Positions 22,723-31,313 are shown, counted from the first letter of the stretch. The stretch is 34,091 bases of DNA from Actinomycetes bacterium (GCA_021809105.1 JAKBAM010000028.1:2592-36682); one strand, 5' to 3'. Numbers and translations are program-made. The notes: generated by a model not told the origin, from the sequence alone.

Positions 22723-23199
22723 TCAGGCTTGTTGCTCGGCGAGGCGGCCGGCCGCCTCGACAAAGACACCGGCGTTCCCGTCGTACCATGTCGGTGTCAG
22801 GCGGCGGAGCGCTATGCGCCAGCCCGACGGCGTGCGGACGAACTCGTCGTCGTAGGTGCCCCCGACCAGGTAGGTGTTGCCGCCATTGGCGCTGACCAGC
22901 ATGTGCTGGGCCTGGAAGTAACAGGTGGCGTCGGCCCGGTCCCCATCCAGGCGGACGACCTGATTGCCGAGCAGGTGCTGGCTGGCATCGAGGCCGCCCA
23001 GGACCGTCTGCACGAAGGCGGCGATGGCGCCCGGCCCCTCGTGACGGCCCCCCAGACTGCCGAACTCAGCCACTCCGTCGGGGGCAAAGACCTCCTCGAG
23101 CAGATCCCACCGCCGCGAATCGAGCGCCGTGGAGTATCGGGTCATCACGTCCACGATCTCAGTCCGGTCGACGATTGCGCTTAGCTTGTCGGGTTCCAC
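22723..23199 (-). CDS. SnoaL-like / nuclear transport factor 2 family protein (second)
   Basis: 158 residues, GTG start 23199 with GGAGG seven bases upstream. Helix IVDVMTRYSTALDSRRWDLLEEVFAPDGVAEF, then TVLGGLDASQHLLGNQVVRLDGDRADATCYFQAQH, is the SnoaL_4 pattern that is common beside SDRs and hydrolases in actinobacterial lipid/terpenoid clusters. The putative active-site His of the family is at ASQHLLGN. It lies in one transcript with the alpha/beta hydrolase (45 bases) and the second kinase. Could be an isomerase, a dehydratase or a binding protein. Confidence 0.86.
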   Translation of the reverse strand: MEPDKLSAIVDRTEIVDVMTRYSTALDSRRWDLLEEVFAPDGVAEFGSLGGRHEGPGAIAAFVQTVLGGLDASQHLLGNQVVRLDGDRADATCYFQAQHMLVSANGGNTYLVGGTYDDEFVRTPSGWRIALRRLTPTWYDGNAGVFVEAAGRLAEQQA

Positions 23200-23244
23200 A
23201 GCAATACCTCCGTACAGGTGTGATCAAGGTGGTTGGCTGCGGGG

Positions 23245-24054
23245 TCAGCCGATCGAGTTGATGAAGTCGACCAGCTCTGAGCAGTACTTGTCCTGCTCTT
23301 CGAGGAAGGGAGCATGCCCGCTTCCCGCGAACCTCACCAATTTGCCATCGGCGAACATGCGCGCGCAGGCGGCCCCGATCTCGGGGTCCACGATGGCGTC
23401 GTGGTCGCCGCACATGACCAGGGCCGGGATCTGCAGTCCTTCGACGGTGCCGCGTTGGTCGATCTCGGCCAGGTTGAGCAGGGACTCGTCCGCCCTGGGG
23501 CTGGCCTGCATGAAGATCTGCCACATCCACTCGACCACGGAAGCGCCCACGTCGGCGTGACAAACGCCTTCGGCCAGGGCGTGGAGGAAGCCGGCACGAC
23601 CGGTGCGCAGTGCGCCGATCGTCTGCTGTACCACGTCGAGCGTTCCGCCGTGATCCCAGCCATCTCCCTTGACGTAGCGGGGGGTGGCGCCTCCGGTCGA
23701 CACCAGGCAGGCGGCGCGGTCGCCCAGGCCGGCAGCGGCGGCCACCGCCACTGCCCCGCCGAGCGACCATCCGTTCACGGCGATGCCCCGAAGGTCGAGT
23801 TTGGTGGCGAGGCGCACGGCGTCGGCGGCGATGGCATCGATCGACACGTCGTCGAAGTCCTTGTCCGACGACCCGCAGCACCGGTGATCGAACGACACGA
23901 CCTCGTTGCCGTTAGCCAAGAGCGCCGGTAGGACCGAGTCCCACAACCGCACGCTCATGCCCCATCCGTGGATCAGCATCACGGGTCGGCCGCCCCCGAT
24001 GTTATAGCGCTCGTAGTAGATCTCTCGATCAGCCTCAACGACCAGACGTGCCAC
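23245..24054 (-). CDS. Alpha/beta-fold hydrolase
   Basis: 269 residues. LIHGWGMSVRLWDSV gives the oxyanion-hole HGW region; the nucleophile elbow is GWSLGG (S97); the acid is in CGDHDAIVD (D217/D219 region) and the base is H247 in AGSGHAPF. The triad is therefore complete. This branch includes esterases, lactonases and C-C hydrolases; the substrate cannot be told from sequence. A lactonase opening a gamma-lactone to a 4-hydroxy acid would fit the kinase/ACAD module, but this is inference. GTG start 24054 with GGAGG upstream; 33 bases after the PucR gene. Confidence 0.9.
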   Translation of the reverse strand: MARLVVEADREIYYERYNIGGGRPVMLIHGWGMSVRLWDSVLPALLANGNEVVSFDHRCCGSSDKDFDDVSIDAIAADAVRLATKLDLRGIAVNGWSLGGAVAVAAAAGLGDRAACLVSTGGATPRYVKGDGWDHGGTLDVVQQTIGALRTGRAGFLHALAEGVCHADVGASVVEWMWQIFMQASPRADESLLNLAEIDQRGTVEGLQIPALVMCGDHDAIVDPEIGAACARMFADGKLVRFAGSGHAPFLEEQDKYCSELVDFINSIG

Positions 24055-24087
24055 CGGCCACCTCCTTGGGTTTCGCGCGTGAGCGGC

Positions 24088-26100
24088 CTATTCTTCAGCG
24101 GGATCGGGGGCGGCCGCGCCTGCTGGGCCCAGCGCCTTTGTGGACTCTCCCAAAAGCAGCCCGGACGGGTCCACCGCCTCGCCCTCCGTGCGTGGGGGAT
24201 CCAGCGCACCGCAGAACTCCAGGATCTGGAAAGCGAAGCGCAGGTCGAGCAGGCTGCCGATCTGCGCCGGATCGAACGACGATATCTCCCGGATCCTGCT
24301 CAGGCGGTAGCGGATGGTGTTCTCGTGCACGCCCAGGGCCTTGGCCGTGGTCCGAATCTGGCATCCGTGCTCGAGAAATGCCCTGAGAGTGTCGGCGAGA
24401 GCCGCCCCGGCTGCGTCGTCATAGGCCAGCAGGGGGGCGAGGAGGTCGCGTGCAAAGGTCACGGCGTCTTGGTGCGGGGTCGACATCGCCAGCAGGCGGA
24501 ACACTCCGAGCTCTGCCGCCATGACCACTCGCCCGCCGTGCCCGAGCTGCTCCAGCGTCTCGAATAGGGAGCGGATCTCTCTGTTGGCTCGCGGATACTC
24601 CTCGGTGTTCCGGCACACCGTCGAGATGACTGCAGCGACGCCCTTCTGAGCGGGCGACGCCGACGTGGCGGTCAGGAGCGCAGTGCGAACTCGCCTGACC
24701 GCGGCCATTTCGTTGTCACCGCTCAGCGGCACCAGCAGTACGTGGGCCGCCGGCACTCGGGCGGCGATGACGTCTCGTAGCCCGAGCTCGCGTGCCATGC
24801 GCTTGTCCAGGTCGTTGCGCCGGTCGACCTTGGCCCCTGGAGCGACCGTCTCGTCGGTCGCTACGCCGACTCGCACCAGCACATGGGGCTGGTCGAGGTC
24901 CAAGCCGAGGACCCGGGCGCGGCGCCTCAGCAAGACGAGGTCGCGTCGGCCGTCGAGGAGGTCGCTCAGGAACTCTTCGCCGGCCTGCTCTCGCTCCTCG
25001 ATCTGGCGGAACTCATTGAGGAGCTTCAAGGTGAGCACCGTGGCCCCCTGTTCACCCACCTTGGCGTCAATCGTCCCGAACGGGGATCCCACCTCGAACA
25101 CGGCGAGGTATCCAGCGGTGCGGCCATCGACGACCATCGGGCAAACAAGCTGGCGCCAGGAGAAGCCGCCGCCAGCGTCGGCGGAGGGCGGGATCATGAC
25201 CGAGGGGCTCGCCGGGTCGACCGACCGCCAAATCGAAGCCAGCTTGACCGGGTCGCGCACGACTCCACCTGCCTGCACCGTGGCCTCGATGTCGATCGAC
25301 GCGGGAGCGCCTTTGGCCATCAACTCGAATCGGTCGTTGAAGGCCAGCACGGGCTTGCCGAGGATGGTGGCGACCATCTCTACGATGGCATCCAGGTCCA
25401 TCCCCGATAGGACTGCGTGGGTGAGGCGCTCGTGGGCCGCGGCCACCTGGTGGAGGCTCCGGCGCTGCTGGTCGATGACCGCGGCACGGTGATACAGGCG
25501 AGAGAACAACGACGCCTGACGGATGGCCAACGCCGCCAGGCTGGCGAACGTCTGGGTGACCTGGATTTCCTCTTCGGTGTACTGGTGCTCGTTTCCCAGG
25601 TTGTCGATATAAATGATTCCGATGACGTCTTCGGCCACGACCAAAGGAACGCCGAGCATGTCGCGCACACCCCACTGCTGCATCGTGCGGCGAATCGTAC
25701 GAGGGTCGTGGCAGGCGTCTGTGACCAGGACTGGCCGCTTGTACTCCACGATTTGGTGGGTGAAGTCGTCGCCCTCGACGCCGGACACGAGCCTGCGGAC
25801 CCGGCTGTCGATCTCTTCGAGCGTGCAATAGCCAGCCCTGCCGCGGAACAGACCGGTCCCGTCTTCGGTACTCAGGTAGACCGAGCAGCGCCGGACCGAG
25901 ATCAACTCGCATATACGCTGGCCGACCAGCTTGAGCAGCCGGTCGAGGCGGTCGGGCGTGCCGACGCCGGACGCGACCCTGGCGACCTCCTTGAAGGCGT
26001 CCAGGATCTCGACATAGCGCTCTACGCCGCCCAGCCCCCCGGCGACCTCGCCGGTGGCCACCTCCGCTACCGCTACTGGAGCTGTGAGCATGCCTTCCAT
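24088..26100 (-). CDS. GAF domain-containing PucR family transcriptional regulator
   Basis: About 670 residues. An N-terminal GAF domain (about 50-195; RCSVYLSTEDG, MLGVPLVVAEDVIGIIYIDN) could bind a small ligand. A middle region (about 215-550) follows with a second sensor-like segment (VLAFNDRFELMAKG). The C-terminal PucR helix-turn-helix is at about 568-630 (TAKALGVHENTIRYRLSRI). PucR-type proteins usually activate catabolic genes when substrate is present. ATG 26100 is used here, but ATG 26091 has the better spaced GAGGGGG. It is the first gene of the unit with hydrolase, SnoaL and kinase, so it is well placed to regulate the cluster. Confidence 0.88.
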   Translation of the reverse strand: MEGMLTAPVAVAEVATGEVAGGLGGVERYVEILDAFKEVARVASGVGTPDRLDRLLKLVGQRICELISVRRCSVYLSTEDGTGLFRGRAGYCTLEEIDSRVRRLVSGVEGDDFTHQIVEYKRPVLVTDACHDPRTIRRTMQQWGVRDMLGVPLVVAEDVIGIIYIDNLGNEHQYTEEEIQVTQTFASLAALAIRQASLFSRLYHRAAVIDQQRRSLHQVAAAHERLTHAVLSGMDLDAIVEMVATILGKPVLAFNDRFELMAKGAPASIDIEATVQAGGVVRDPVKLASIWRSVDPASPSVMIPPSADAGGGFSWRQLVCPMVVDGRTAGYLAVFEVGSPFGTIDAKVGEQGATVLTLKLLNEFRQIEEREQAGEEFLSDLLDGRRDLVLLRRRARVLGLDLDQPHVLVRVGVATDETVAPGAKVDRRNDLDKRMARELGLRDVIAARVPAAHVLLVPLSGDNEMAAVRRVRTALLTATSASPAQKGVAAVISTVCRNTEEYPRANREIRSLFETLEQLGHGGRVVMAAELGVFRLLAMSTPHQDAVTFARDLLAPLLAYDDAAGAALADTLRAFLEHGCQIRTTAKALGVHENTIRYRLSRIREISSFDPAQIGSLLDLRFAFQILEFCGALDPPRTEGEAVDPSGLLLGESTKALGPAGAAAPDPAEE

Positions 26101-26188
26101 CCCCCTCAGTACGTCCCGGTCCCCTTCCGTGCGCCTTCGGGACCGGTCCCATCCCTCCGGGGACCCGACAGGTCAGACAGCTGCGCGG

Positions 26189-26194
26189 AGCATA
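26189..26194 (-). promoter_or_regulatory. Possible -10 box for the PucR gene
   Basis: TATGCT on the minus strand, 89 bases upstream of ATG 26100. The 11-mer CTATGCTCCGC around it recurs in front of the lipoprotein gene at 30750, in the same orientation. No clear -35. Confidence 0.3.
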
Positions 26195-26262
26195 GCGCCG
26201 GCGCCGGGGACGCTGCACGGCCACGGCCGGTGACGCATGCTCCGGAGGCGACCCAGTCGCTG

Positions 26263-26300
26263 CCGGTGCCGGCGCCCCAGGGGTCAGGCGCCGGCACCGG
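26263..26300. terminator. Perfect 14-bp hairpin after the LLM gene
   Basis: CCGGTGCCGGCGCC (26263-26276), a 10-base loop and the exact complement (26287-26300), starting 9 bases downstream of the LLM stop codon. Very GC-rich and without a U-tract, as is common for actinobacterial terminators. It separates the LLM gene from the PucR unit. Confidence 0.7.
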
Positions 26301-26309
26301 TCCGGCAGG

Positions 26310-27401
26310 TCACACGCCGGCCGCGACCCCGCTCTTCATCTTGTGGAGCTCGGGAACGACCTTCTCGCCGAAGAGCCGCAGGCTGGCCTCTGCCTTGTCG
26401 AGCGCCAGACCACCGAAAGCGAAGGCACCGTTGGCCAGGAAGTCCCCGACCATCTCACGGCGCTCGGCGTACTTCTCGACGATCTGCTCCGGCGTACCGT
26501 AGACGTTGGCATCGACGTAGGCGCCCGCGGCGGCCTCCATGCCGGCCTCGCGGATCATGTCGGCACCCACCTGGTAGGCCTCGTAGCCCTTGGTGTCACG
26601 CCAGTGCGATCCGGCGAAGTCGTAGTGGCGGATGACCGACAGGAAATAGCGCGAGATGTGCTCAGTGGCTATGCGCTTGGCTTCGTCGGCGTCCTCATGA
26701 CAGTAGATGAAGTCCTGCAGGAGCGGGGGACCCGGCTCCGTGCCGTGCTCCTCGCGGTGCAGCCCTCTCCACCGCTCGATGGCCTCAACGTGCGTCTCGA
26801 ACGGGTACTGCATGAAAGTCATCAGCTGCACGCCGAGCTTGGCCACTGCCGGGATCGAGTCGGGCGACATGGCAACGCCGAAGAGCCGCCCGTCCCAGCT
26901 GCGGCCACTGTTCGCCCCGGGGCGTACAGTGACCCTGGGCTGGGGGTACATCGGGCCGTCGTTTTCCACGTAGCCGTCGCGCAGGCCCCTCATGATCATG
27001 GGTGCCGCCTCGTCGAAGCGCTGCCGGGACTCGTTCATGTCGATCCGGAAGCCCTCGTACTCCATCTTGGCCAGGCCGCGGCCCATCCCGAGAAGCACCC
27101 TGCCGTTCGACATCATGTCGAGCATGGTCGCCTTCTCGACCACGCGCAGCGGGTCGTTCCAGGGCAGGATCACCGCCCCCGTACCCAGCTTGATGTTCTT
27201 CGTGCGAGCGGCCAGGTAGGCCATGATCTGCAGGTTGTCCGGGCACATCGAGTAGTCGTCGAAATGGTGCTCTGCCGACCAAACGGAGTCGAAGCCGTAC
27301 TCCTCGGCGATGACGCCGAACTCCAGCTCCCTCTTGAACACCTCTTCGTCAGTCACCCCCTCCAGCCAGTTCTGGAAGACGAGCAGGATACCCACGTTCA
27401 T
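26310..27401 (-). CDS. LLM class flavin-dependent oxidoreductase (second)
   Basis: 363 residues. FGVIAEEYGFDSVWSAEHHFDDYSMCPDNL, IKLGTGAVILPWNDPLRVVEKATMLD, NGRVLLGMGRGL and the long C-terminal segment ending LRLFGEKVVPELHKM identify the luciferase-like family. It is only distantly similar to the enzyme at 7850. ATG 27401 with AGGAGATC upstream. It seems to be transcribed alone, being followed by a hairpin terminator. FMN- or F420-dependent monooxygenation of a cluster substrate is likely; which cofactor is used is open. Confidence 0.9.
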   Translation of the reverse strand: MNVGILLVFQNWLEGVTDEEVFKRELEFGVIAEEYGFDSVWSAEHHFDDYSMCPDNLQIMAYLAARTKNIKLGTGAVILPWNDPLRVVEKATMLDMMSNGRVLLGMGRGLAKMEYEGFRIDMNESRQRFDEAAPMIMRGLRDGYVENDGPMYPQPRVTVRPGANSGRSWDGRLFGVAMSPDSIPAVAKLGVQLMTFMQYPFETHVEAIERWRGLHREEHGTEPGPPLLQDFIYCHEDADEAKRIATEHISRYFLSVIRHYDFAGSHWRDTKGYEAYQVGADMIREAGMEAAAGAYVDANVYGTPEQIVEKYAERREMVGDFLANGAFAFGGLALDKAEASLRLFGEKVVPELHKMKSGVAAGV

Positions 27402-28142
27402 TTTTGATCTCCTATCTGCGGATTGCCCGGATCCGGATGTCGACTTGGTGAGGGCAGGTTCGTGCCTCGCCGCTGACCCGATCTAGCCGTAGCACTGGAT
27501 GTGCTCCGACGTCGCTCAGGAACTGCGACCCCCCTGGCCAGCGCTAGTCGACGCCACCCGTACGGCAGGGGCTCTTGGCCACCGGTTTCGGCGAGCGGGA
27601 CTCGGTGGTGATGCTTAGCTGTTGAGCAACGTACCGATCCCAGCTCCTTCTCGCCACGCGCCCGGTGGCGGGCTTATTGGTTTCTCCAAGCACCCCTCAG
27701 GCGGCGGGCAGACCGGCCCCCGTGAACTGCGCCAACCTCTTCACGCTTCCCAATCGGTGCTCGCCCGTCGTCGTGGCCAACTGGGACCGCCCGGCTGATG
27801 ACTTTCGACCGGGCCTTGGCCATCGCCATAGGCCTGGGGATCAACTGAGAGCCGAGCCGACAGGCGCCGCGACGCTTCCGCGTCCTCTTCGACGTCCAGG
27901 GAGCGGAGCCCGAGGCGCGGGAGGTTCCTCAGCGATTCGATCTGGATCGAGCCAAACTCGGGTAGCCCCGGTGACCGCGGCGCAGGACCCCAGACCGACG
28001 GGTCACCCCGTCGTCGAGTTCTGAGATGTGGCGCGACGGCGAGGCAGGGGTTTCGAGGAGGGGCCCACCCCCCGACCGCGGACACGACCGCGGTGCCCGT
28101 CCCTGGCGTGGACTGCCACGAGAGAACGGCCAAGGCTCTTCC
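27402..28142. other. Gene-poor region between the LLM gene and the HNH remnant
   Basis: About 740 bases in which no reading frame shows family motifs or a good start with Shine-Dalgarno. A 10-bp palindrome CCGGATCCGG lies at 27427-27436, 26 bases upstream of the LLM start. A minus-strand segment around 27800-27960 has protein-like composition (LRNLPRLGLRSLDVEEDAE) but no recognisable family; I treat it as possible decayed coding sequence. Confidence 0.4.
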
Positions 28143-28164
28143 AAGAAGCCCCGAGGGGCTTCTT
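28143..28164. terminator. Palindromic terminator-like hairpin
   Basis: AAGAAGCCCC-GA-GGGGCTTCTT, a perfect 10-bp inverted repeat with T-rich ends in both directions. It lies about 220 bases downstream of the HNH remnant and could be the terminator of the ancestral gene. Confidence 0.65.
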
Positions 28165-28385
28165 GTACCAGGATGGCCGGCGGTGACTGCCCGGACGGCT
28201 GGCGACTGGCACAGCTGGCGATTGGTGACGGGGCGCACCGGACTCGGGTGTCGAGTTCTAGCGTTCCGCGCTCCCCGGCTGCCGTCGGCTGGTTCTGGCC
28301 GTCGGTTGGGTCGTGTGGCAGGGCGCGCCGATAGGGCCCACCCGGCAAGGATCGGCACTGTCCGACATGCATTCGGGAGGCACGG

Positions 28386-28712
28386 TCAGGTGGGGCCGGA
28401 GGGTGGCGGCCGATATTGCCAGGAGGGATGGGTGCCGCCAAGAGCAGTCCCTCGATAGGTGCTCTGATCGTGATGGAACGAACAGACCCGGCACGTATTA
28501 GCCAGGCTGGTAGGCCCACCATGGCCGATCGGGTCGAGATGGTGGATCTCCAAATGCCGGTCAGCCTGGCAGCCGGGGACCACGAAGCAGCGATCACGTT
28601 CGCACAGGGCGGTCCGGAGCCGAGCAGGAATGGTCCGCCAACGACCGACGCCTAAAAGCCGGTCTGTCCCTCGGGGTGGGTGGCCGACGGCTCGATAAGG
28701 GATGCAGAAGCA
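28386..28712 (-). pseudogene. HNH endonuclease remnant (DUF222/13E12 type), N-terminus lost
   Basis: In one frame from just after a TAG (28715-28713): RTIPARLRTALCERDRCFVVPGC, then LEIHHLDPIGHGGPTSLAN, CRVC and HHDQ. This is the C-terminal HNH zinc-finger nuclease module of the abundant actinobacterial DUF222-HNH family. The normal protein has about 400 residues; the N-terminal DUF222 part is not found upstream in any frame, and the TAG interrupts the frame. The catalytic HH/N/H residues look intact, so a short product cannot be fully excluded, but no start codon with a ribosome site was seen. Confidence 0.7.
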
Positions 28713-29298
28713 CTACATGTGTAGTTTTGAGCCAAACAAGTAAGTGTCCTCCCAGAAACTCCCGGCGACGGGCTGCGAGAAGACCCGCCCGAGGTCCCCA
28801 TCAGCTTCCATGTGCTCGACTGGGGAGGGCTAACCAGTATCGCCGTCGTGCTGGCAGCGACGACATGGCCAGAGATCGTCCTCCATGTCGGCACAGCGGC
28901 TACAGACGACGGTGGCGACGTGGAGGCGGTGGTGCTAGACACCCCGGTGGTGTTGCTGGCGCGGCCGGCGACTGACGATGAACTACCGCATCCAGCCATT
29001 TAAAAGGCCAATAACTGTTAAGGCCCCGCCGCCCTCCATTGCCGTACTCGGCCCTGGAGAGCCGATGTAATTTTTGTCAAGGGCACTCGATTTACCTCTC
29101 TGCCGGTCAATGTCATTCAGCTTGAGCCTCGTGGGTGAGATAGGGCGGGTCGCGACAGCCCCTGAGTGCTCGACGCCCGGCGGAGGGAACGACCGTCTTC
29201 GTCGGTGGACCGTCTCACGGCCGACCCTGCGGTGTCGCCCGCAGCCTTCGGCGCCGACCTGGCCGGTCCGGTTCCATGGTGTCGTACGACTCGGCCGG
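28713..29298. other. Region between HNH remnant and lipoprotein gene
   Basis: No assured gene. The plus-strand frame from 28731 (after an in-frame TGA) to TAA at 29003 reads like a protein end (ISFHVLDWGGLTSIAVV, EAVVLDTPVVLLARP) but belongs to no family I recognise. From about 28985 to 29120 the DNA is clearly richer in A/T than the rest of the window. No terminator for the lipoprotein gene was found. Confidence 0.4.
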
Positions 29299-30750
29299 TC
29301 ACGGCTCCCCGGCGAGCTCCTGCAGGACTGGCGGCGCACCGCGGTAGAGGTACTCCGGGTTGTTGCCCGTGGTGGCGAGTCCTTCTGCGAGCGCCCAGCC
29401 GTGCCCGCAATCGGTGGGAGCGGCCTTCCACGACAGCGTCGTGGTCTTCCCGGTCGCCTCGTCAACCGTGAGGTCTTGGCTCGACGTCGTCCCGAGGAGC
29501 TGGCCGTCGCAGGCGGACACCAACGAGAAGCCCACGCCGCTCACCGTCTGCTGGTTCAAGGTTCGCACGACCGTGTTCGTTCCGGGCCGGAAGACCACCA
29601 CCGGCCCAGTCGGCGAGGTGAGGTCAGGCGAGGTTCCAAGCTCCTGGATGGCTACTAGCCCGGTGGTCTCGTCGTAGGAAGAGCTGCAGGTTCCCGGGGC
29701 GACCGGCGGTGAAGGCAGCGGGGCGCCGGTTCTGGTATCGAACAGCCACGATCCGCAGCCGGTCGTGGCAGGGTCCGGCGTGGGAACGCCATATCTGACG
29801 GCGGTAATGTTCGAGGGGCCGTAAGAGCTGGCCGGGACTTGCTGGTCAAAGCACTGCGACGGGTCCGTCGAGCCGAAGGTGGCCGTCGAGACGGTGTAGA
29901 GAACGCGACCGCTCGTGGCGTCGATAGCCCGTATCTGACAGGACGACTCATCGGTACCCGAGGGACCGCCCGAGATGTTCACCTGGCCCGAGTTGTCGGG
30001 GTAGACGAACAGGAGGCCCCCGTTGGATCCGGCGGACGCTGGCACCGGCTGGCCGCTCCATAGGAGGTGGGCGTCGGCGAGCGAGAACCCCGCCGGCACG
30101 AATCCGGTCGTGTGGCCGGACGAGTCCTGCTCGGTGAGCATCCCGGCCACTGCGGTTGAAGTGACCTGCTCGGGCTCGAACTGCGAGGCCGAGGGCGGCA
30201 GATGCAGCGGGATGCTGGACAGTCGGCTGCCGGTCCGGGGGTCGTAGACTTGCAGGGCCTCGATGGTGGAGGCCGGGGTCAGTCCCTGCTGGGTGACGGT
30301 GCCGCTGGCGACGACAACGACGGTCCCATAAGGGTGTGTGGCGGTCGGGGCCGTGAGGACCGGGAACGTACCGACCGTCTCCGATGGTGGCTGCGCGCTG
30401 CCAGCGGTGTACGCGATCTGGGCGCCGGGGATGGACAGCGTGAGCTGTGTGGTGAACCCGCCGGGTGTCAGTCCGTAGACGTCGAGGGGCCCACCAGATG
30501 ACTCGATGAGGAGAGCCACCCCGTTGCTTTGGTTGTCCGCCGGGTTGCTGTCAGGCAGCGTGATCCAAGTCGGGGTGGCCACGGTGGATGCCGACGTGGC
30601 GGTCGTGGTGCTGGAAGGACGCCCCGCGGTGGGAGCGTGGCCAGAGGCGCCAACAGAGCGGTTACCGGCTCCCGAGCCGCTCTGCGAGCCACAACCAGCG
30701 GCGACCAGCGCTACCACACCCAGAGCGATCCTCGTACAGCCCCGTCGCAC
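29299..30750 (-). CDS. Putative lipoprotein, PQQ/propeller-like exported protein
   Basis: About 483 residues from GTG 30750. A short signal peptide (RRGCTRIALGVVALVAAGC) ends in a lipobox with Cys20; a Ser/Thr/Ala linker follows, then repeated strand pairs such as LLFVYPDNSGQVNIS, IRAIDATSGRVLYTVS and WLFDTRTGAPLPSP, which look like blades of a PQQ-type beta-propeller. No catalytic motif is seen. The in-frame extension to 30945 lacks a signal peptide and is rejected. No Shine-Dalgarno precedes the GTG; TATGCT nine bases before it suggests a leaderless mRNA. The 31-nt element shared with the secreted protein at 5992 lies 96 bases upstream. Function unknown. Confidence 0.75.
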   Translation of the reverse strand: MRRGCTRIALGVVALVAAGCGSQSGSGAGNRSVGASGHAPTAGRPSSTTTATSASTVATPTWITLPDSNPADNQSNGVALLIESSGGPLDVYGLTPGGFTTQLTLSIPGAQIAYTAGSAQPPSETVGTFPVLTAPTATHPYGTVVVVASGTVTQQGLTPASTIEALQVYDPRTGSRLSSIPLHLPPSASQFEPEQVTSTAVAGMLTEQDSSGHTTGFVPAGFSLADAHLLWSGQPVPASAGSNGGLLFVYPDNSGQVNISGGPSGTDESSCQIRAIDATSGRVLYTVSTATFGSTDPSQCFDQQVPASSYGPSNITAVRYGVPTPDPATTGCGSWLFDTRTGAPLPSPPVAPGTCSSSYDETTGLVAIQELGTSPDLTSPTGPVVVFRPGTNTVVRTLNQQTVSGVGFSLVSACDGQLLGTTSSQDLTVDEATGKTTTLSWKAAPTDCGHGWALAEGLATTGNNPEYLYRGAPPVLQELAGEP

Positions 30751-30759
30751 AATTTGCGG

Positions 30760-30765
30760 AGCATA
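30760..30765 (-). promoter_or_regulatory. Possible -10 box of the lipoprotein gene (leaderless)
   Basis: TATGCT on the minus strand, 9 bases before the GTG start at 30750, with no ribosome-binding site between. No good -35. Same CTATGCTCCGC context as at 26185-26195. Confidence 0.35.
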
Positions 30766-30845
30766 GTTGGACCAGAACGAGGGGCTGGCATCAGCATGGG
30801 CCGTTGAGAGCGTGGAAAGGCCACGTAACGGCCAGGATGAGCTTT

Positions 30846-30876
30846 GGGTGCCTCGAGACGATTGCGGGGATCGCGG
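30846..30876 (-). promoter_or_regulatory. 31-nt conserved element, copy 2 (upstream of lipoprotein gene)
   Basis: 28 of 31 bases identical to 6086-6116; 96 bases upstream of the GTG at 30750 and also 44 bases upstream of the divergent DUF1801 gene. The imperfect dyad CGAT-N7-ATCG is retained; the three differences lie outside it. Confidence 0.6.
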
Positions 30877-30920
30877 CGGGCAGACTGGTCCCCAGGCCGC
30901 GGCAAGCAGAAAGGACGAGG

Positions 30921-31313
30921 ATGGCGAACGAGACGACAGACGCATCGGAGCAGATCGACGGGAGGATCGCCGAGCTTGACGACTGGCGAGGAAAGGTCCT
31001 CGAGCGGGTCAGGTCGATCATCAAAGCCGCCGACCCCGACGTGGTCGAGGAGTGGAAGTGGGCCAAGGCGACCAGCCCCGGCACCCCGGTGTGGTCCCAC
31101 GGTGGCGGGATCTGCACCGGTGAGGCCTACAAGAAGGTGGTCAAACTGACGTTCTTCAAAGGAGCCTCGCTGCGTGACCCCTCGGGCCTCTTCAACTCCA
31201 GCCTCGAAGGCAAGGTCCGCCGTGCCATCGACATCAGTGAAGGCGAGGAGATTGACGAGGCGGCCCTGGCCGACCTGGTGCGTGAAGCCGTATCGCTCAA
31301 CACCGGTGGCTAG
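30921..31313 (+). CDS. DUF1801 domain-containing protein
   Basis: 130 residues. RVRSIIKAADPDVVEEWKWAKATSPGTPVWSHGGGICTGEAYKKVVKLTFFKGASL and then RRAIDISEGEEIDEAALADLVREAV give the YdhG/DUF1801 fold (frataxin-like). These small cytoplasmic proteins are widespread and of unknown function. ATG 30921 with AAGGA upstream is preferred over several earlier in-frame starts (the frame is open from 30588). Divergent from the lipoprotein gene, with the 31-nt element between them. Confidence 0.85.
   Translation: MANETTDASEQIDGRIAELDDWRGKVLERVRSIIKAADPDVVEEWKWAKATSPGTPVWSHGGGICTGEAYKKVVKLTFFKGASLRDPSGLFNSSLEGKVRRAIDISEGEEIDEAALADLVREAVSLNTGG

Noticed and set aside
27402..28385. tRNA or integration site near the HNH remnant
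   Set aside because: No T-loop (GTTCGAATC-like) or cloverleaf was found, and no direct repeats suggesting att sites.
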